DNA of 40,387 nucleotides, taken from NCBI GenBank assembly GCA_051748565.1, contig JBNJHN010000013.1, forward strand, positions 1-40,387, read 5' to 3'. Shown here piece after piece: positions 33,333-40,387 of this stretch (position 1 is its first letter; each line of letters starts with the position of its first letter). The notes under the pieces are model-generated. The model was not told where the DNA came from. It worked only from the letters and a program-made list of their open reading frames with translations, and ran no database searches. The DNA comes from SKPH01 sp051748565 (GTDB lineage: Bacteria; Bacillota; Dethiobacteria; DTU022). The translations under genes were made by a program, and so were the position numbers.

Positions 33333-34490
33333 CTAAATTCCGACAACAACAACAGAACTTACCTGCATTAAATCACCCCAGGACTGGGCTACACCCAGAC
33401 GCGGGTTGCCAGGAACCTGGCGCTCGCCGGCTTCTCCGCGCAGCTGCCAGAAAAGTTCAGCCACTTTCATTGTTCCGGCAGCGGCAATAGGATTACCGAC
33501 TCCGAGCAGTCCACCTGATGGGCACATGGGAAGATTTCCGTCGCGGGCGAAATAACCGTCACGTAAAAGTTCAACTGTTTTTCCCCGGGGAGAAAGCTGC
33601 AGGCCCTCCATATGGTGCAGGGCTTTGTAGTCAAAGGGATCATATGGTTCAGCAATATTAATCTGTTTCGCCGGCTCCCTGATGCCGGCCATCTCGTAGG
33701 CCATACGTGCGGCAGTATCGGTATAGCGGGGGTAGTACAGGTCACGAGTTGCCCAGTAAGCGGTATCGAGTGACCAACCCACACCTTCAATCCAAACGGG
33801 CTTATCGGTAATACGCCGGGCTGCCGATTCAGATGCCAGCACCACGGCGGCGCCGCCGTCGGAAACCGGGCTTACATCAAGTCGGCTGACCGGGTAAGCC
33901 ATGATTTCAGAATTTAAAACATCCTTTACTGAAACTTCATCTTTAAACTGAGAAGAGGGGTGCTTAAGACCGTTTTTTTTGTTATTTACCGCCACCAGGG
34001 CCATATCTTCTTTAGTATAGCCGTAGCGATTCATATAGCGGTTCATTTCCAGGGCAAAAATCCAGAGCAGGTTCGGTTTCAGGTCCCTCTCTGTAATCGC
34101 GTCAAATATTGTTAAAAAGAAACCCTGCGCATGGGGCATGGCGCTGGACATTTTTTCTTCACATACGACCAGGCAGATGTCAAACATACCTGAAGCAACA
34201 TGATGCCATCCATGCACGATGGCGTGAACACCGGTGCCGCCGCCGACATAAACCCGCATGGTCGGTTTATTCCAGCCCCCGCATCCGTCGACCATATATT
34301 CACCGTTTTGATGCAGTCCGTCAAAAGCATCGGGAGCGGTGCCATGTGCAATACAGTCCACATCTTCCAGCCGCATTCCGCAGCTGTCAAGGGCCGTTTT
34401 TGCCGCTTCAAAAGAGAGTTCTTTGGGGGTCTCCAGGGCTCTGCGCACAAACTTGGTCAGGCCGGCTCCCACAATAGCTACTTTTCTCAT
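33333..34490 (-). CDS. Thiolase-fold protein (SCP2-like) lacking catalytic Cys and His
   Basis: A 385-aa member of the thiolase superfamily (SCP2/acetyl-CoA acetyltransferase-like), with VAIVGAGLTKF at the start, LDVSPVSDGGAAVV in the middle and CPSGGLLGVGNPIAAAGT near the end. The nucleophilic Cys expected near residue 83-84 is replaced (RVYVGGGTGVHA), and His of the GHP motif is Asn333 (GNP). The usual HDCF motif is YDPF. Classical thiolysis is therefore unlikely. Thiolase-fold enzymes paired with DUF35 proteins, such as Ltp2-ChsH2 in steroid breakdown, act as retro-aldolases using Tyr residues, which is the better model. GGAGGG precedes the ATG. Confidence 0.8.
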   Translation of the reverse strand: MRKVAIVGAGLTKFVRRALETPKELSFEAAKTALDSCGMRLEDVDCIAHGTAPDAFDGLHQNGEYMVDGCGGWNKPTMRVYVGGGTGVHAIVHGWHHVASGMFDICLVVCEEKMSSAMPHAQGFFLTIFDAITERDLKPNLLWIFALEMNRYMNRYGYTKEDMALVAVNNKKNGLKHPSSQFKDEVSVKDVLNSEIMAYPVSRLDVSPVSDGGAAVVLASESAARRITDKPVWIEGVGWSLDTAYWATRDLYYPRYTDTAARMAYEMAGIREPAKQINIAEPYDPFDYKALHHMEGLQLSPRGKTVELLRDGYFARDGNLPMCPSGGLLGVGNPIAAAGTMKVAELFWQLRGEAGERQVPGNPRLGVAQSWGDLMQVSSVVVVGI

Positions 34491-34514
34491 TTTTCAACCC
34501 TCCGTTTCTTCTGT

Positions 34515-35681
34515 TCAATAAGACCGGTTACTCAGGATTACAGCAGACCCGGTTGCTGTCGGCACACCCCTCCAGGCGAAAGCGAGGCCGGTTTCCACAT
34601 CCGGCAGTTGCCGTTTACCGGCTTCACCGCGCAGCTGGAGGACAACTTCCAAAACCCGCTGCAGACCGTTTGCTTCGTGCAGGTAACCGAGACCCAGGCT
34701 GCCGCCTGATATGTTTACCGGCAAGTCGCCGTTTGTTTCGAAACAGCCCATTTCAAGTAGTTTTCCTGCTTCACCCGGACCGCACAACTGCAGTGCCTCG
34801 ATATGCTGTAATTCTTTATAGGAAAAGGTATCGTCAATTTCTGCAAAGTCGATTTCCTTGTAGGGAGTTTTAATGCCGGCCATGGAGTAAGCTTTCTCTG
34901 CGGCCAACCGGGCATAAACTGCGCTCCCAAAACCTTCAATCCGGGAATCGAGGTTTGGTGTATCTGTAGCCCAGCCGATACCCTCAATCCAGATTGGCCT
35001 GTCAGTGAGTTCCCCCGCCTTATCTTCAGATGCCAGCAAGAGAACGATAGCCCCATCTAAATGACCGCTTATATCCAAACTTCCAAGAGGATCACACAAA
35101 GGCGGGGCACAAAGAACATCTTCAATTGATATCTTGGCGCCGAACACGGCAAGCGGGTTAATCAGGGCGTTATACCTGTTATTAACCACAACGGCAGCGC
35201 ACTGCTCTCTGCTTGTACCGCTCTCATATAGGTAACGGTTCATTTCCAGTCCGGCGATAAAATAGGGGTTCTCATTTAAGGGACGGATATAAGCGGGGTC
35301 GGTTGCATAAGCGGCGACATGCGTGTAATGCGAAAGATTGGAAACTTTGGAAAAAGCCGAAGCAGCAACCAGGTGCTGCTGACCACCCTTAATCTGCATG
35401 ACCGCAGAAGCAATTCCCTGCAGGCTGTCGCCGGTAATGCTGTGCACCGGTTTGAGAACGGCGCCCAGTTGATCCGGCACATACTCATCGGTAATGCTGA
35501 TTCCTTCCATAAAATCTTCTGATGATGCCACAAACGAGTCGATAGACTGGGGGTGTATGCCCCCGGCATCTTCGTAACACTTGGTTGCGGCTTCAAAGAT
35601 CATCTCCCGGTAAGAGAGGTCGGTGGAAGTGGTCCGGAAGCCGGAACAACCAATGCCAACTATGGCAACTTTCTTGCTCAT
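34515..35681 (-). CDS. Second thiolase-fold protein lacking catalytic Cys and His
   Basis: A 388-aa thiolase-superfamily protein distantly related to its neighbour. The nucleophile region reads SITGDSLQGIASA (no Cys near 84-85), and the GHP motif is G-Tyr333-L in SGGSLGLGYLHEANG. The CoA-fold core and the QLRGEAGKRQ block near the C-terminus are shared with the 33333 protein (QLRGEAGERQ). It could be a non-catalytic subunit of a heteromer or a retro-aldolase like Ltp2. A start at the ATG with AAGGAGGG 11 bases upstream. It lies 24 bases upstream of its paralogue. Confidence 0.78.
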   Translation of the reverse strand: MSKKVAIVGIGCSGFRTTSTDLSYREMIFEAATKCYEDAGGIHPQSIDSFVASSEDFMEGISITDEYVPDQLGAVLKPVHSITGDSLQGIASAVMQIKGGQQHLVAASAFSKVSNLSHYTHVAAYATDPAYIRPLNENPYFIAGLEMNRYLYESGTSREQCAAVVVNNRYNALINPLAVFGAKISIEDVLCAPPLCDPLGSLDISGHLDGAIVLLLASEDKAGELTDRPIWIEGIGWATDTPNLDSRIEGFGSAVYARLAAEKAYSMAGIKTPYKEIDFAEIDDTFSYKELQHIEALQLCGPGEAGKLLEMGCFETNGDLPVNISGGSLGLGYLHEANGLQRVLEVVLQLRGEAGKRQLPDVETGLAFAWRGVPTATGSAVILSNRSY

Positions 35682-35711
35682 CGTTTCTTAATCCCTCCTT
35701 GAAAAATAAAT

Positions 35712-36851
35712 TCAACACCCCAAATGCCTGGCGATTACGAGCCTTTGAATTTCAGAGGTGCCCTCCCCGATCTCCATCAGCTTGGCATCGCGCAGGTAGC
35801 GCTCGACGGGGTATTCCCTGGTATAGCCGTAACCTCCGAAAACTTGTACAGCTTCAAGCGCAGCTTTAACTGCTGTTTCAGATGCGAAAAGCTTGGCCAT
35901 TGCAGATTGTTTGGTATAAGGCAGGCCCTGGTCCTTCAACCAGGCGGCCTGATATACGGCCAGCCTGGCCATATCGATGGCAGTGGCCATATCGGCGAGC
36001 TTGAATTGAATAGCCTGGAACTTTGAAATCGGTCTGCCAAATTGTTCGCGCTCCCTGGCGTAAGACAGGGAGGCATCGAGGCAGGCCTGGGCAATCCCTA
36101 CCGACATGGCTCCGATACTGATACGGCCCCCGTCTAAAACTTCCATAAACTGCTTAAAACCCTCACCTCTCTTTCCCAGCAGAAAATTTTCCGGCAGGCG
36201 TACATCTTCCAGGATAATCTCTGCCGTATCCGATGCTTTTAAGCCCAGTTTCTCATAGGGGGCGGATACTTTATAGCCAGGGGTACTGGTTGGTACGATA
36301 AAGGAGCTGATCCCATGAACTCCCTGTCCCGGTTCTGTTACTGCTGTGATAATAGCGACGCCGGCATGGGTGGCGTTTGTAATAAAGCACTTGTTTCCGT
36401 TTATCAGCCACTCGCCGTTTTCCAGAACAGCTGTGGTTTTAGTTCCAGCGGCATCGGAGCCGGCATCCGGTTCGGTAAGTCCGAATGCTGCCAGCATTTC
36501 GCCCCGGGCACACGGGGTAACCCATTTTGTTTTCTGTTCTTCGGTTCCAAAAAGGTAAACAGGCCCGGTGCCGATTGAGCAGTGAGCGGCGTAAGTGATA
36601 CCTGTAGATGCGCACGCCCTGGATATTTCCTCGACAGCGATAACGTAACCCATGTAACCGTCGCCGGTACCCCCATAGTCCTCACTGAAAGGCAGGGCAA
36701 AAAGATCCAGTTCGGCCATTTTCCTGATTATTTCATAGGGGAAACTGCTGTCCCGGTCCAGGTCGGCAGCTATGGGCGCCAGCTCATTTTGGGCAAAATT
36801 ACGGACCATCTGTTGGATCATGATCTGGCTTTCGGTAAGCGAGAAATTCAC
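35712..36851 (-). CDS. Acyl-CoA dehydrogenase
   Basis: A 379-aa FAD enzyme of the short-chain acyl-CoA dehydrogenase type. The FAD-contact motifs are GLTEPDAGSDAAG and NGNKCFITNA, and the catalytic base is Glu363 in GEGTSEIQR, the usual C-terminal position. It should oxidise an acyl-CoA to the enoyl-CoA and pass electrons to ETF; no etfAB is in the window. The GTG start has AAAGGAGG 7 bases upstream. First gene of the operon with the thiolase-fold and DUF35 genes, suggesting oxidation before C-C cleavage. Confidence 0.92.
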   Translation of the reverse strand: MNFSLTESQIMIQQMVRNFAQNELAPIAADLDRDSSFPYEIIRKMAELDLFALPFSEDYGGTGDGYMGYVIAVEEISRACASTGITYAAHCSIGTGPVYLFGTEEQKTKWVTPCARGEMLAAFGLTEPDAGSDAAGTKTTAVLENGEWLINGNKCFITNATHAGVAIITAVTEPGQGVHGISSFIVPTSTPGYKVSAPYEKLGLKASDTAEIILEDVRLPENFLLGKRGEGFKQFMEVLDGGRISIGAMSVGIAQACLDASLSYAREREQFGRPISKFQAIQFKLADMATAIDMARLAVYQAAWLKDQGLPYTKQSAMAKLFASETAVKAALEAVQVFGGYGYTREYPVERYLRDAKLMEIGEGTSEIQRLVIARHLGC

Positions 36852-37171
36852 TGGTCAGCCTCCTTTCCTGCAGTCTATTAAAGTATTACTAATTATGTTT
36901 GCAATGGTTGTGCCAAACAGCCCATGTTTGATGACAAACCCGAAAAGCTTTATTGACGGCCACAGCGGGTGAAATAAAGATTACTTAATCTAATCATAAT
37001 GTTCACTTAAAAAGACATGTAGTGGACAGGTGTCCTCGATAGAAGACATGGGCAGTCGCCAGTCATGAAATTGGTCTATTAACAGTTTCAATCGGTTCAT
37101 ATTGTTTTTTTCATTGATAACAGGTATTATGCATTTAATACTCGGGCAGTTTAGAACAGGGGGAGGGGTAA
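36852..37171. other. Divergent intergenic region between the CoA operon and the PhzF-family gene
   Basis: About 320 bases of AT-rich DNA holding the promoters of both directions. I could not pick convincing -35/-10 pairs by eye. A short imperfect palindrome (GGACAGGTGTCC near 37022-37033) is a possible operator. No ORF or RNA structure of note was recognised. Confidence 0.35.
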
Positions 37172-38059
37172 ATGCGTTATCCCTTATATCATGTTGATGT
37201 TTTTGCAGAAACAAAATATGCCGGAAATCAGCTGGCTGTAGTTAGAAATGCATCCGGCCTAACTGATCTGGAGATGCAGAAGATTGCAGGTGAGATGAAT
37301 TACTCGGAAACTACCTTTATATTATCTGACCAGGAACGAAACGGCGGTTACGATGTACGGATCTTTTCCCTCGAAGAAGAACTGCCCTTTGCCGGTCACC
37401 CCACCCTGGGAACGGCCTATATTATTCAGCAGGAGATCATCAGGCAGGAAGTGCCTTTAATTAAATTAAACCTGAAAGCAGGCCAGATTCCAGTCAGGTT
37501 CAGCTACACCGAAGGAAAGCCGGGAACACTGTGGATGCAGCAGATTACTCCCAGTTTCGGAAGCACTTTTAATAGCGCTGATGTTGCCGGTGCATTGAAT
37601 ATTAATGCAGAACAAATCGATTCCCGCTTTCCTGTGCAGGAAGTTTCTACCGGCCTGCCCTTTATAATTGTCCCCCTGAAAACCCTTGATGTGGTTAGCG
37701 CCTGTAGGATTGATCATGTTGGTTACCTGCGGTTAATTGACCGGGCCGAGGCCAAATCAATTCATGTTTTTTGCCCGGAAACATATTTAGCTGAAAACCA
37801 TCTCAACACCCGCATGTTTGATGATTTCCACGGTATCGCCGAAGATCCGGCAACCGGCAGTGCCAACGGCTGCCTGGCGGCCTACCTGGTAAAATACCGT
37901 TATTATGGGAATAAAGAAATCGATTTAAGGGTCGAACAGGGTTATGAAATTGGACGCCCTTCACTGCTTTTGCTGAAAGCAAAGGAAGAGGAGGGGGGCG
38001 CTATCTCCGTCTTTGTCGGCGGGAAGGTGATCATGGTTGCCCGTGGTGAGCTGATTTAA
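37172..38059 (+). CDS. PhzF family isomerase/epimerase-like protein
   Basis: A 295-aa protein of the PhzF family (diaminopimelate-epimerase fold). It begins with YHVDVFAETKYAGNQLAVV; the conserved Glu46 is in NYSETTFI; LPFAGHPTLGTA and EDPATGSANGCLAAYL are the other diagnostic motifs. The family catalyses proton shifts; substrates vary and most members are uncharacterised. No phenazine genes are nearby, so phenazine synthesis is not implied. AGGGGGAGGGG precedes the ATG. Confidence 0.88.
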   Translation: MRYPLYHVDVFAETKYAGNQLAVVRNASGLTDLEMQKIAGEMNYSETTFILSDQERNGGYDVRIFSLEEELPFAGHPTLGTAYIIQQEIIRQEVPLIKLNLKAGQIPVRFSYTEGKPGTLWMQQITPSFGSTFNSADVAGALNINAEQIDSRFPVQEVSTGLPFIIVPLKTLDVVSACRIDHVGYLRLIDRAEAKSIHVFCPETYLAENHLNTRMFDDFHGIAEDPATGSANGCLAAYLVKYRYYGNKEIDLRVEQGYEIGRPSLLLLKAKEEEGGAISVFVGGKVIMVARGELI

Positions 38060-38063
38060 CGAG

Positions 38064-38096
38064 AAAAAGGGACAGGCTCACAGGGCATGTCCCTTT
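38064..38096. terminator. Terminator between convergent genes
   Basis: AAAGGGACA (38066-38074) pairs with TGTCCCTTT (38088-38096). The A-run before it gives a T-tail on the minus strand, so it serves the leftward isopropylmalate-dehydrogenase-like gene and probably the PhzF gene too. Confidence 0.75.
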
Positions 38097-38137
38097 GGAT
38101 ATATTTCCTTCCGGCGATATATTTTAACCGGTGGTTA

Positions 38138-39187
38138 TTATAACCTTTCAGCTACAAGATCGCCGACCTCGGAGGTGGTGTAACCCATCTGCCCGGCATT
38201 GAGCGACTTTATTTTTCCATTACAAACATGAGCTACCGCTTTCTCGATACTGTCAGCGGCTTCAACTTCACCCAGGTAATCGAGCATCATTGCCCCGGCG
38301 CAAATTGAGGCCAAAGGATTGATTACACCTTTTCCGGTGTATTTCGGGGCGGAACCGCCAATCGGCTCAAACATGGATACCCGGCCCGGGTGAATATTCC
38401 CTCCGGCAGCAATACCCATACCGCCCTGGAGCATCGCTCCCAGGTCAGTGATAATATCTCCAAAAATGTTGTCGGTGACGATAACATCAAACCATTCAGG
38501 GTTTTTAACCATCCACATGCATATTGCATCAACATGGGCGTAGTCGCGCTCTATCTCCGGGTACTCCGGCCCCAGTTCATTAAAGGCCCTTTCCCACAAA
38601 TCGAAGGCGTAGGTTAAGACATTGGTCTTACCGCACAGGGTCAGCTTCCGCCGCTTTCGCTTGTCGCGGCAGTATTCAAAGGCATAACGGAGGCAGCGCT
38701 CTACTCCGAATCGCGTGTTGACAGATTCCTGCACAGCCACTTCCTGGGGCGTACCCAGGCGCAGGAAGCCGCCAGCCCCGGCATACAGGCCTTCTGTATT
38801 TTCACGCACTACCACGAAATCTATATCTTCCGGCCCCTTATCTTTGAGAGGGGTGGAAACCCCGGGAAAAAGTTTTACCGGGCGAAGGTTAACATATAAG
38901 TCCAATTCAAAGCGAAGTTTCAGGAGCAGGCCTTTTTCGAGGATTCCCGGTTTTACCTCAGGGTGGCCAATTGCACCTAAAAAAATGGCGTCGAAAGATT
39001 TAAGCTCTTCCAGCACGCTTTCGGGCAGAACCTCCCCGGTGCGCATGTATCTTTCACCGCCCAGGTCATAATTGACTGTTTCCATTTTAAAGTTAAATTT
39101 ATCCCGGGCGGCTCCTAAAACCTTCAGTCCTTCTCTAACCTGCTCCAGGCCGGTACCATCTCCCGGTAAAACAGCTATCTTATACAT
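38138..39187 (-). CDS. 3-isopropylmalate dehydrogenase-like decarboxylating dehydrogenase
   Basis: A 349-aa NAD-dependent beta-decarboxylating dehydrogenase. Motifs: LPGDGTGLE at the start, RENTEGLYAG, the Lys/Tyr region GKTNVLTY, the metal-binding Asps in VTDNIFGDIITDLG, and the cofactor-loop GGSAPKYTGKGVINP. The LGAIGHPEV...GLLLKLRFELDLYVNLRP stretch (given in part) is like the actinobacterial LeuB group. No leuA, leuC or leuD is nearby, so a role on another 2-substituted malate is possible. The ATG at 39187 follows GGAGGAG; an earlier in-frame Met lies inside that site. Confidence 0.82.
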   Translation of the reverse strand: MYKIAVLPGDGTGLEQVREGLKVLGAARDKFNFKMETVNYDLGGERYMRTGEVLPESVLEELKSFDAIFLGAIGHPEVKPGILEKGLLLKLRFELDLYVNLRPVKLFPGVSTPLKDKGPEDIDFVVVRENTEGLYAGAGGFLRLGTPQEVAVQESVNTRFGVERCLRYAFEYCRDKRKRRKLTLCGKTNVLTYAFDLWERAFNELGPEYPEIERDYAHVDAICMWMVKNPEWFDVIVTDNIFGDIITDLGAMLQGGMGIAAGGNIHPGRVSMFEPIGGSAPKYTGKGVINPLASICAGAMMLDYLGEVEAADSIEKAVAHVCNGKIKSLNAGQMGYTTSEVGDLVAERL

Positions 39188-39385
39188 CCAACAAATCTCC
39201 TCCAATCAAATATTTAATATGCTACTAATAATATCCTATAATTGTTGCATTTGAAAAGTAGCAGAGATGAAAAAAACAGAAAAATAAGCTGCGGGTCTGT
39301 CTAATAGGGGTCATTTATGATAAAGTTAACCAAACGATATTGTTATCTGATTAACAAACCGGCAAAGTATCAGGAGGATGGTTTC

Positions 39386-39898
39386 TTGCGCAGGCTGCTA
39401 ACTCCAAATCAGCACTTAAATAATATTTTTGAAATAGATACCGAAGGACTTAAATCTTTGGGAATAAAGGGTATAATTACCGACATGGATAACACCCTGG
39501 TCTCGTGGAGCGATCGCGCCGTTTACCCCCGCCTGGCTGAATGGTTTGCCGGTCTAAAGAAACAGGGGTTTAAGCTTTTTATCGTATCCAATAACAGTAA
39601 AGACCGCGGCGGAAAACTGGCCCGGGAACTCGATATCCCAGCGATCTGGTATGCAGTCAAGCCCAGCCGCCGCTCATTTCGCAGGGCTATTGAGAAGATG
39701 CAGCTTGCCCCGGAAGAGGTTGCTGTAGTCGGCGATCAGATCTTCACCGATGTCCTAGGGGGAAACCGTCTCGGATTGTATACCATCCTGGTAACTCCTA
39801 TTTCCCAGAAAGAATTCATCTGGACAAGGCTGATGCGTCAGCTTGAACGCCTGGTTTTAGGTTATCCGAATGACAAATCATTGAAAAATAAAAATTAG
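39386..39898 (+). CDS. YqeG family HAD-IIIA-type phosphatase
   Basis: A HAD-superfamily phosphatase of about 170 aa. HAD motif I is DMDNTLVSW, motif II is VSNNSKDRGG, the Lys motif is in AVKPSRRSFRRAI, and motif III is VGDQIFTDVLGGN. I choose the TTG at 39386, 8 bases after AGGAGG (39372-39377), which gives the MRRLLTPNQHLNNIFEID start and the usual family length. An in-frame ATG at 39317 would add 23 residues and has a weaker ribosome binding site. Substrate unknown. Confidence 0.85.
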   Translation: MRRLLTPNQHLNNIFEIDTEGLKSLGIKGIITDMDNTLVSWSDRAVYPRLAEWFAGLKKQGFKLFIVSNNSKDRGGKLARELDIPAIWYAVKPSRRSFRRAIEKMQLAPEEVAVVGDQIFTDVLGGNRLGLYTILVTPISQKEFIWTRLMRQLERLVLGYPNDKSLKNKN

Positions 39899-39920
39899 TA
39901 AAATTTTATAATTTTGGGTA

Positions 39921-39949
39921 TTGACAAATAATGCATGTTGTTATAAAAT
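39921..39949 (+). promoter_or_regulatory. Promoter of the fourth riboswitch unit
   Basis: TTGACA (39921-39926), 17-base spacer, TAAAAT (39944-39949), about 16 bases before the aptamer. The layout is the same as at 26203 and 27926. Confidence 0.7.
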
Positions 39950-39964
39950 AAGCCAACAGTTCGT

Positions 39965-40074
39965 ACTATACCTGACCGAAAAGGGCAACTCTGCTGAATA
40001 GCAGAGACGCAAAGCCAAGGATCATTATACTTCTTTAAGGAGTTATGACAGCCTGGCTACCGAAGCAGGTAGTT
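39965..40074 (+). promoter_or_regulatory. c-di-GMP-I riboswitch aptamer near the right edge
   Basis: GGGCAACTCTGCTGAATAGCAGAGACGCAAAGCC (quoted in part: GGGCAAC, ACGCAAAGCC) and GACAGCCTGGCTACCGAAGCAGG are the GEMM-I signatures. P1 pairs ACTATACCTG with CAGGTAGT, with a two-base bulge. It departs from the other three: the hairpin loop is GAAT rather than GAAA, the AAACC is AACTC, and the CTAA after the second arm is missing. The G20 and A47 equivalents are present. Confidence 0.82.
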
Positions 40075-40091
40075 TTTATTTTTACTTGCCG

Positions 40092-40116
40092 GTCTCTCAA
40101 TATGGAGAGACTTTTT
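40092..40116 (+). terminator. Intrinsic terminator, expression platform of the fourth riboswitch
   Basis: GTCTCTC (40092-40098) pairs perfectly with GAGAGAC (40105-40111), with a 6-base loop, then TTTTT (40112-40116). CGGTC at its base (40090-40094) is complementary to GACCG in the aptamer P1 region (39974-39978), mirroring the layout upstream of the transglutaminase gene. It should switch transcription by termination. Confidence 0.85.
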
Positions 40117-40387
40117 GAGTATTAGGACTGCAAATCTACTCGTAAAGGATTAAAGCAATTTATGTATATAAATTAATAATAGTTGTATAGCAGTTAATAA
40201 TATAGGAAATATTTTGGTTTAGTTAGCAGGAAATTACAAATCCTTAGAGAATAGCTTGTAGATAATGAGAGGAATAGATATTTGCAATAATATTTAGATA
40301 TGTTTGAAAATGCATTTGCATAAGTTATATAATGTGGTAAAATATTGACAATATGTAAATCGTTAATCTGCCTGACTGTTTAATACA
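40117..40387 (+). other. AT-rich leader after the fourth riboswitch, no gene in window
   Basis: 270 bases of AT-rich sequence follow the terminator with no ORF of useful length on either strand. The gene controlled by the riboswitch must begin beyond the right edge. The final bases (TTGACA at 40345 and a GCCTGAC-like stretch near 40370) resemble the start of another such unit, but this is not enough for a call. Confidence 0.4.

Noticed and set aside
34109..34709. Plus-strand open frames over the thiolase-fold genes
   Set aside because: GC-rich shadows of well-supported minus-strand genes with good ribosome binding sites.
33333..35681. Ordinary acetyl-CoA acetyltransferases
   Set aside because: Both lack the catalytic Cys and the GHP His needed for thiolase chemistry.
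37172..38059. Phenazine biosynthesis gene
   Set aside because: PhzF-family proteins are widespread without phenazine pathways, and no other phz gene is present.
40345..40387. Fifth c-di-GMP riboswitch at the extreme right edge
   Set aside because: There is a TTGACA and a GCCTGAC-like stretch, but the -10 is poor and the conserved GGCAAACC core is not reached before the window ends.
1..40387. CRISPR arrays, insertion sequences, prophage or integration sites
   Set aside because: No regularly spaced repeats, transposase, integrase or flanking direct repeats were seen; the only repeated elements are the riboswitch cassettes and receiver-domain paralogues.

Overview
The window looks like a chromosomal segment of an anaerobic, spore-former-type Firmicute (class Clostridia; possibly a syntroph-like or otherwise metabolically versatile lineage). 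The evidence is the conserved Clostridia blocks yebC-ruvC-ruvA-ruvB-queA-tgt-yajC and alaS-ireB-ruvX-DUF1292-mltG, strong AGGAGG ribosome binding sites with frequent GTG/TTG starts, a selenium-metabolism cluster and c-di-GMP-I riboswitches. The genus cannot be read from the sequence. No mobile element, CRISPR array or tRNA was seen; the only rRNA is the 3' end of a 5S gene at the left edge.

Layout. 1-5550: end of an rrn operon, then a five-gene branched-chain-amino-acid-type (liv) ABC importer with its own promoter and a strong terminator. 5700-9370: a small membrane protein converging on a minus-strand selenium/sulfur set (DUF3343, class V desulfurase, YedF), with a divergent LysR regulator of the selenium-associated type. 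9380-17840: a preQ1-I riboswitch and the QueT transporter, then YebC, RuvCAB, DUF2905, QueA, Tgt, YajC, RarA and YigZ. 17896-22757: alaS, ireB, ruvX, DUF1292 and mltG.

22800-32230 is the accessory heart of the window. It holds a BTAD-type regulator with a degenerate GGDEF-like C-terminus, two related small proteins, and three paralogues with a degenerate response-regulator receiver domain at the N-terminus. Two of the three carry an ER/SipW-type signal peptidase domain at the C-terminus; the third appears to have lost it, leaving in-frame relict sequence interrupted by stops. A membrane-anchored transglutaminase-like protein lies among them. A tandem pair of c-di-GMP-I aptamers precedes the transglutaminase, a single aptamer precedes the peptidase-less paralogue, and a fourth sits near the right edge (about 39965-40116) with a clear terminator. 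All three riboswitch promoters share a TTGACA-17-TAAA(C/A)T layout. I read this as a c-di-GMP-controlled surface or export module; its substrates are not identified in the window.

32300-36850 is a minus-strand operon: an acyl-CoA dehydrogenase, two thiolase-fold proteins that both lack the usual catalytic Cys and His, and two DUF35 zinc-ribbon/OB-fold partners. This resembles thiolase-fold retro-aldolase systems more than ordinary thiolases. The window closes with a PhzF-family protein, an isopropylmalate-dehydrogenase-like enzyme and a YqeG-family HAD phosphatase.
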